A stretch of 7,227 nt of DNA from Methanobacteriota archaeon (GTDB taxonomy: Archaea; Thermoplasmatota; Poseidoniia; Poseidoniales; Poseidoniaceae): contig NZMM01000045.1 in NCBI GenBank assembly GCA_002694585.1, positions 21,432 to 28,658 on the forward strand. The letters are read 5' to 3'. The position numbers and the translations under genes were made by a program. The notes beneath the pieces were generated by a model. The model saw only the letters and a list, made by a program, of their open reading frames with translations, was not told where the DNA came from and did not search any database. Of the stretch, positions 1 through 6,400 are shown one piece after another (the stretch's first letter is position 1; each line of letters opens with the position of its first letter).

Positions 1-1
1 C

Positions 2-79
2 GGCGTGTTGAGGGCGAATTCCGGTTCTTTCAACGGCGTCACTATGGTCAACGACCGAGTTGTTAGATTTTGGATCTGA
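2..79 (+). CDS. Possible 3' tail of an upstream gene (partial, weak)
   Basis: A forward frame is open from the window's left edge for 25 codons and ends in TGA at 77-79. The tail contains residues NGVTMVNDRVVRFWI, which could be the last strands of a beta-rich protein. I do not recognise it. Its codons (AGA, CGA, TTT, ACT, AAT) lack the strong C-ending bias of the large gene downstream, so it is either an ordinary gene with weaker expression or just a chance open frame. The opposite strand is open over the same bases, which lowers confidence further. Confidence 0.2.
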   Translation, partial: GVLRANSGSFNGVTMVNDRVVRFWI

Positions 80-106
80 TTTCGCGGCCAAATCCACAGG
101 GCTGAC

Positions 107-126
107 CGTGTTGAGAACACAACACG
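107..126. repeat. Perfect 7-bp inverted repeat with 6-base loop
   Basis: CGTGTTG at 107-113 is followed after AGAACA by its exact reverse complement CAACACG at 120-126. It lies 28 bases after the possible upstream stop and about 150 bases before the putative TATA-like box. It could be a transcript hairpin at the end of the upstream gene or a dyad bound by a regulator. No T-run follows it, so it does not look like a classical intrinsic terminator, and archaeal terminators usually depend on T-tracts. The nine-base string CGTGTTGAG also occurs at 4-12. Confidence 0.4.
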
Positions 127-272
127 TTGCCATGATTGACCCAATGTAGACGGGGCTCGGGAGAGGCGCAATTCAACAAAAGGAACGTACCAATGGTGGC
201 TCAATCGGTCCGCAGGCTATCGTTTCTCCACAACCCCCCAATCTGGGTGTTCAAAGCACATGTACCCCAATG

Positions 273-281
273 CCTATAACC
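273..281 (+). promoter_or_regulatory. Candidate archaeal TATA-like box
   Basis: CCTATAACC is the best TATA-like string in the leader, with an AA-containing stretch (CCCCAATG) just before it that only partly fits an archaeal BRE. Archaeal transcription usually starts about 25 bases after the centre of the TATA box. That would place the start near 300-305 and give a 5' leader of about 30 bases that still includes the SD-like sequence. The match is imperfect and nothing else confirms it. Confidence 0.3.
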
Positions 282-318
282 GATACAGAACCTCAGATGC
301 AATGCATACAGTCCGTAT

Positions 319-325
319 GGGGTGA
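319..325 (+). promoter_or_regulatory. Shine-Dalgarno-like site GGGGTGA
   Basis: GGGGTGA matches the core of the GGAGGTGA sequence complementary to the 16S rRNA 3' end. It is followed by six bases and then ATG at 332, a normal spacing, and this is why 332 is chosen as the start. ATG at 326 would touch the site directly, and ATG at 341 would be 15 bases away. The TGA inside the site is also the stop that closes the frame immediately upstream, so the protein cannot begin before 326. Confidence 0.5.
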
Positions 326-331
326 ATGACA

Positions 332-463
332 ATGTTGGGAATGACGAACAAGAAGAAGACCGCTATGGGTGGCATCGGCATCGCCGTGCTGCTCACGCTG
401 CTGATGGCCCTGACCCCGATGACGGGTCTCGTGGGGAACCCCATCGATGACAGCGTCATGGCG
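332..463 (+). other. Signal peptide (residues 1-44)
   Basis: Three lysines at residues 7-9 are followed by a hydrophobic core, about 14-29, containing IGIAVLLTLLMAL. A polar stretch then ends in V42-M43-A44 before A45-E46. V at -3 and A at -1 fit a signal peptidase I site after A44. The positively charged n-region, h-region and small-residue c-region are in canonical order. The long polar gap between core and cleavage site means an earlier cleavage or an uncleaved anchor remains possible. Confidence 0.75.
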
Positions 464-3400
464 GCAGAGCAAAACCAGGTTGCCGAAGACGATGTCTTCG
501 CGCAGCCCGAGAAACTGGAACCTGTGGACTACGGCTTCGCTGACAGCAGCGAAGTCGTGGGCGCCCGAGATGCGAACATGAAGACCTTCCGCAACGCGGA
601 CGGGACCTTTACGCAGATGATCTCGGACCAGCCCATCCACTACGACAACGATGGCACGTGGAGTGACATCGATCTCAACTTGAAGGCCACGGCCTTTGGT
701 TGGGAAGTTGTCGAGAACACCTTCAACACCGCCTTCTCGGCGGAAGTTGCCAACGGTGTTGTGATTCAGCCCAGCGAGTGGGACGATGCGATCCTGACGG
801 GTCTCAACCCCATGCTCGTTGTGATGGATGAATCCGGCACCAGCCACACCCCCTTCGAGGCGCCTCCTGCGACCTCTGAGGTGACGGTGGGCGGCAACAC
901 CATCCGCTACCCCCTTGCGGAAGGCTTTGACCTCGACTACGAAGTCAACACCTTCCAGGTGAAGCAGAACCTCGTGATCCGCGAGCGCCCCATCCTCGAT
1001 GAGGGCGCCCACTGGTTCGGCTTTACCGAAGCCATGCGCCTCCCTGCCGGCCACGCCCTCTACAGCGGCGAGGTCATGGTCGGGTCCGACCTCGTTCAGA
1101 CCGACGGCCACCTGGAGATCCGCAACGTGGAAACCGGTGACCTGTACGCCGAGATTCCCGCTCCTATGGTCATCGAGCCCGGCGTCGAAGAGCCCTACTT
1201 CGGGACCTTCTTCGTGATGAGCCAAGGCCCCATGGTCTTCCTGACCACCGCGGTCGAGACCTCTTGGCTGCTCGACGATGAGCGTGTCTTCCCTCTCGGG
1301 CTTGATCCCACGCTCAGCGTGACGAGCGCCGGCGGCGGTTACTGCTACGTGTCCTACAACAACTGCTACAACAGCAACTACCGCTACATGTACCACAACT
1401 CGTACAACGGGAAGAGCAGCAGCACCTTCCGTCCGTACTTCTTCTACACCCCTTGGCACAAGTTCACCTTCTCGAGCAGCAACGCCCTCCCAACCGGTGC
1501 TTCCGTGGACAAGATCGAGTACAAGGAATACGTCAGCTACCACTACTCCTACCTCTCTAACAGCATGGTTGACTTCGACGTCAAGATCATGGAGGACTGC
1601 GGAACAACGCGCCCAGCAACGTCCGCGACCGGCAGCGCGCCAACCAGCGGCTACTACTACTACCAAACCTACAGCGGCTACAGCATGGGCTCCCCCACCT
1701 GCAGCGGCGCCATCAGCACCTCCTACCTGACCAGCGGCTACGGCGGCACGGCCCAGAGGGCGATGATCGTCTCCGCTGTGCACTCCCCCGGAGTCGACTT
1801 CTCCGAGAGCGACCACGGCACCGGCTGGAAGACCGCAGTCTTCTGCGACTCGACCGGTACGACGTCCTGTTCGTCCTCGACCCAGGCCGGTTACATCTGG
1901 TCCGCCCTCAACGGTACGTCCAGCGTCGGCCTGTCGAAGACCTTCGACAACTCGCTCATCGGAACCTCGGGGACCAACTCCAACACCCGCCAGTACGTCT
2001 ACACCTACGCCTACACCAGCGGTTCCTCGAACAACTACCTCGCCCTGACCTACTCGGGCGGTACGGACTCCGACGCACCGACGGCGACCTTCGGTGAGTA
2101 CGACGGCATCACCTCGTACATCGAGGGCGAGCGCACGTTCTTCCTCGGCCTGTCCGACAGCTCCGGTATCGACACCACGAGCGGAAACGAGCCAACCCTG
2201 TACTACGCCATCAACAACGGCAGCTACACCTCGGTTGCCGCGACGACGATCGGCACGTGCAGCACCTCCAGCCCAGATTGCCAGTTCAAGGCCCAGACCG
2301 CTGACATCACTGCAGGTGACTACGTGACCTACTACTGGTGGTATCAGGACCTGAACGTCGACAGCACCGGCGCCTCTGACCCCAACGAGGGGTACACCCC
2401 CGCGCTGACCGGCTCTCAGACCACGCCGACGCCCTACTGGTTCTTTGTTGACGACATCAACAACGCCGGTGACGCGAAGAAGATGGTTCAGCTGACCACC
2501 GAGGTCAGCGCGACGAACCTGTTCAGCCCAACCAAGTTCTTTGACCGCCAGATGAGCTATTTCGACCAGAGCGAGGAGTACTACTTCGAGTTCGACACCT
2601 CCGACTGTGGCACGGGCAGCAGCCGATGTTTCTACACGGGCTCGGCCAGCTCCAACTACTTCTACAACAACTGGATCGTGCAGTGGCAGACCTCCACTTA
2701 CCCCGCGACCTCGTCCTACAACACCGGCGGTTCCAGCCCCGGTAAGGTGTACCTCGACGACGACAACGGTGGCTTCCTCAGCATCTCGGCCGACGACGGC
2801 CCGGGCATGAACCTCGTCTTCCTCTGGGACGGCGACGAGTTCGCCATGGTCGGTATCGGTGACGAGACCAGCATCGAAGAGCCGCTGTCTGGTGGCAGCA
2901 CCGCTTCCCAGGTTTCGACCTACGGCTACAGCGCTGCTCACCGCTACGTCGTCCCCGGTGACATCACCGGCGACTTCGCTGGCTACTCGTGGAACGCCAC
3001 GTACTCCAGCACCGGCCAGAACGTCGTGTGCACGGGTACCAACGGCTGGACGCACTTCCTGCGTTCCTCCTCCGGCAGCCCAAGCTGTTCCTCCGGTTAC
3101 TACTACGTCTACAACGCGAACTACAAGTGGAACGGATTCGCGCTCGGCGCAGGCTACTACGCCCGCACCGGTGCCGGCTCCGCCGTCACCTACGACGTGA
3201 TGAAGATCGCACCCGAGCCCGACACCTACGCGCCGACGATCACCCACACCTCGCTCGCGGACTCCTACGCCCGCTCGCGCACCGTGACCGCGACCATCGC
3301 CGACGGCGGTTCCCCGCCTGCTGGCCTGAACGTCAGCACCACGGCCGGTACGGGCCCGACCCTCTACTACAGCGTGAACAACGGTTCCACGATGTCCCAG

Positions 3401-6400
3401 ATCATGACCCCCGTCGGCAAGACCACCACGCAGTGTGTCTTGGCGACTTGCGACTGGTCGGCCGACATCACAAACCTCGAAACATCCGATTACATCGAGT
3501 ACTACATCACGGCCGAAGACGTCTCCACCGACGTGACCACGCCGAACTCCGTTCAGACCACGGCTTCAACCTTCGAAGTCGGTGACCCGAACAAGATGTT
3601 CATCGTCGAGTGGCACGACATGGGGTACACCAACTCGTACCTGTGCACCTACCAGGTTGTCTTTTACGACGTGACCAACGAATTCGAGTTCAAGTACGAC
3701 ACCGGCTGTCAGGTCTACGTCGATTACTCCGTGACGGGGTACCAAGACCAGACCCGTGCGAAGGGTGAGACCCTGCAGAAGGGCAACGGATGGCTCTACG
3801 GATCCAACCCGTTCACGTCCAACTACCGCATGCACACCTCCTCGACGAGCAACGGCCACGAGGCCTTCTCGCCAGGCCTGACCGAGATCAAGAACTACGA
3901 CACGGCGCTCAGCGGCAGCAGCAGCGGTACGCCGTACGGCTACTACTGCGCCTACAGCTTCTACTGGAACACCTACAAGAACAGCTGCAACGCGAACATC
4001 GACATGCCCGACGACTTCGACTTCGAGTACTTCGGCACCCTCTACGAGGGCAGCGACTCGAACGACCGCATCCGCTTGGGCCGTCAGGGCTACATGTACT
4101 TCATCGACAACGGAGCCACGAGCCTCGAGCGCGGTGTCTCCACGTGGAGCAGCAACTTCCCATCCATGCCCTACTCGGGCAACTCGGCGTCGCGCCCCGG
4201 CACGATTGCGCCATGGTGGGGCTACTACACCTCCTACTATTGCTACGACAACACGGCGATCGACTGCAGCGTCCGCTACCGCACCATGCCTTACAACGGC
4301 AAGGGTACGGACATTGACGCTGACATCACCACGGACACCACGTGGGACATCGACGACAGCCCGATTCGCATCAACCCCAGCAACGACTACCTGTCCGTTT
4401 CCGCCGACCTGACGATTCAGCCCGGCGTTGTGGTCCAGGTGGCCAGCGGGAAGGGTATCTCCTTCGACGGCACGTGCGATGAGATGAAGATCAACGGCAA
4501 CGCAGCCAACCCGGTCACCTTCGAGGGCCAGGCTGGCGGCGAATGGAAGGGCTTGGCCTTTACCGCCGCGTGCACCACCGGTACCGATGACCGACACGAG
4601 TTCTCTCACGTCGACTTCCGCAACACCAGCGATGCCGCGATTTCTGCGGGCAGCCGCCACGGCAGCTCCCCCAGCACCAACGCTAACGTGGGCAACTTCA
4701 CCATGAACGACGTGACCTTCACGAACGTCGCTGCGGCCTTCAAGCACGGCTCGGGCCAAGGCACGGTCGTCGAGATGACGAACTTCGCCGTGGACGGCGC
4801 GGACGATGCGTGTTTCAACTTCGCTGAGGACACCGTCGCCATTCTGCGCGAAGGTTCTCTGAAGAACTGTAACACCAACGGACAGTCCTGGGGCGGCGCG
4901 ATCGTCAACTACCCAGGTTCCACCGCGGGTAGCCTCTTCGTCGAGAACGTCACCGTCACGAACTCCTACGTGAACTTCATCGACGTCGATTTGCAGGACG
5001 TGACCGTTTCCAACGTGAGCGTCAGCAACTCCGGCAGCCAGACCGGTGTGGCGATCGACGCTATGCACGGCACCAACGCCGACGTGCACCTCTACAACGT
5101 CAGCGTGCCAGACTACGCCAACAGCGGTTTCAACGCCGTCTCCAGCATGTACATGGACGACGTCGACTTCGGCAGCGCTGACCTGTGGATTACCCCCAAC
5201 GGCTGGGGTTCCTCCACTGTGGGCCCCGTGGGCGATGACGCGGTCATGATGAACGTCGAGTCCGGCGACATCACGATGCAGCGCATCCACTTCGGCGTCT
5301 TTGAGGACATCACGGCGGGCGACGTGTCGATTTCCGGCACCACGACGCACACCGAGACCGAGATCTGGAAGAACCTGGACATCGGTGACCTGACCATCAA
5401 CGGCGGTGCTTGGAGCCTCATCCTCGAGAACGCGGACGTCAGCCGTCTGTACAGCTTCTCGACCTCGGCCACCAACACGATTGTGATGGAGCAGGGCTCG
5501 ACCATCGACCACGACGACTCGTCCGTGGATGCCGTTTACGGCCGCAACTCCGAGATCACCCTGGCTTCGGTCGAAGTGACCTCCAGCGACATTGACGGCA
5601 GCAGCAACTACCTCGCCAAGGCCTCGTCGAACAGCGACATCGTGCTCATCGACGTCAGCTACGACGACGGCACGGGCTCTGCTGACTGTGCTGACGCGAG
5701 CGGTGACACCTCCAGCTGTCCGGTGGACGTTTCGTCCTCCGCGACCGTTTGGTATGGTGGTCTCGCGCAGGTGTCCCTGTACCGTGAGGCTCTGATCAAC
5801 AACGTCGTCACCAAGGTGTACAAGTCGGGCCACAGCGTCCGCACCACCGTGATGGACACCACGTCCTCCCCAGCCACCCCTCTCCTCGAGGTTGGTGTCG
5901 CCAAGACCGACACCACGGGTATGGCTGAAGCGTGGGTCATCTCTGGTGACTCCGACGGCAACGCCTACGGCGATCACAACATCTTCGGATGGGGTGCCGC
6001 CGGCCAGAACGAGACCGAAGTGACCTCTGCGTGGTACCCCACCGGTGGCTTTGGCTTCGGTGACCAGATCGAGTTGCTCCTGCAACCCGCTCCGATCAAC
6101 TTTGACCAGCCCAACATGGACTGCACATGGATGGCCAACAACCAGACCTTCCAAGGCGCTGAGTCTAGCCCAGGTGTCTACCTCTTCGACAGCTTCCCAA
6201 TGAGGCTGTCCGCAGATCTGGACATCGACGGCTGCACCCTCGTCATGATGGGTTCCGTGATGACCGTCGACGCGTCTGCGACGAGCAGCCCGGTGCTGAC
6301 CATCAGCAACGGCGGTTCGCTGGTCGTGAACGTCTCGTCCGACACGGGCGGCAAGGGGACCATCAAGGCCCAGAGCTCTTCCTACGGCGTCCGTCTGGAC

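Larger units (their letters stand above)
80..331. other. Upstream intergenic / leader region
   Basis: This stretch is less G+C-rich than the coding region and contains stops in all forward frames. It holds the inverted repeat at 107-126, a short 28-codon frame at 193-279 preceded by an AAAAGGA string, the TATA-like box near 275 and the SD-like sequence at 319-325. I see no RNA gene, riboswitch-like fold or transposon end in it. Its most likely role is as the promoter region of the large surface-protein gene. Confidence 0.55.

Noticed and set aside
1..133. Minus-strand frame open from ATG at 133 to the left edge (about 44 codons)
   Set aside because: It is short, has no recognisable motif and no clear ribosome site, and the opposite strand is open over part of it. 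It could be the start of a divergent gene, but the window cannot show it.
193..279. 28-codon frame with an upstream AAAAGGA string
   Set aside because: It has no motif, overlaps the putative TATA-like box, and such a frame is expected by chance. Not called as a gene.
560..1315. Reading the gene as an RHS toxin because of its N-terminal module
   Set aside because: No YD repeats, RHS core motif or toxin tip are visible in 2298 residues; the Tyr-rich tract lacks the regular YD spacing.
293..3247. Antisense open frame of about 984 codons on the minus strand
   Set aside because: It is in exact codon register with the large + strand gene and exists because that gene avoids TTA, CTA and TCA. Its translation is a Val/Gly/Arg/His-rich string without domain structure, and it begins with a GTG inside the sense gene.
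2989..3585. Medium + strand frames in other phases, including 2989-3585 and 3790-4317
   Set aside because: They are Arg/His/Leu- or Thr/Pro/Arg-rich shadow translations of the C-ending codons of the large gene.
4322..5725. Pectate-lyase or other polysaccharidase activity in the beta-helix
   Set aside because: I could not point to a conserved catalytic Asp/Lys/Arg set; the fold alone does not imply an enzyme.
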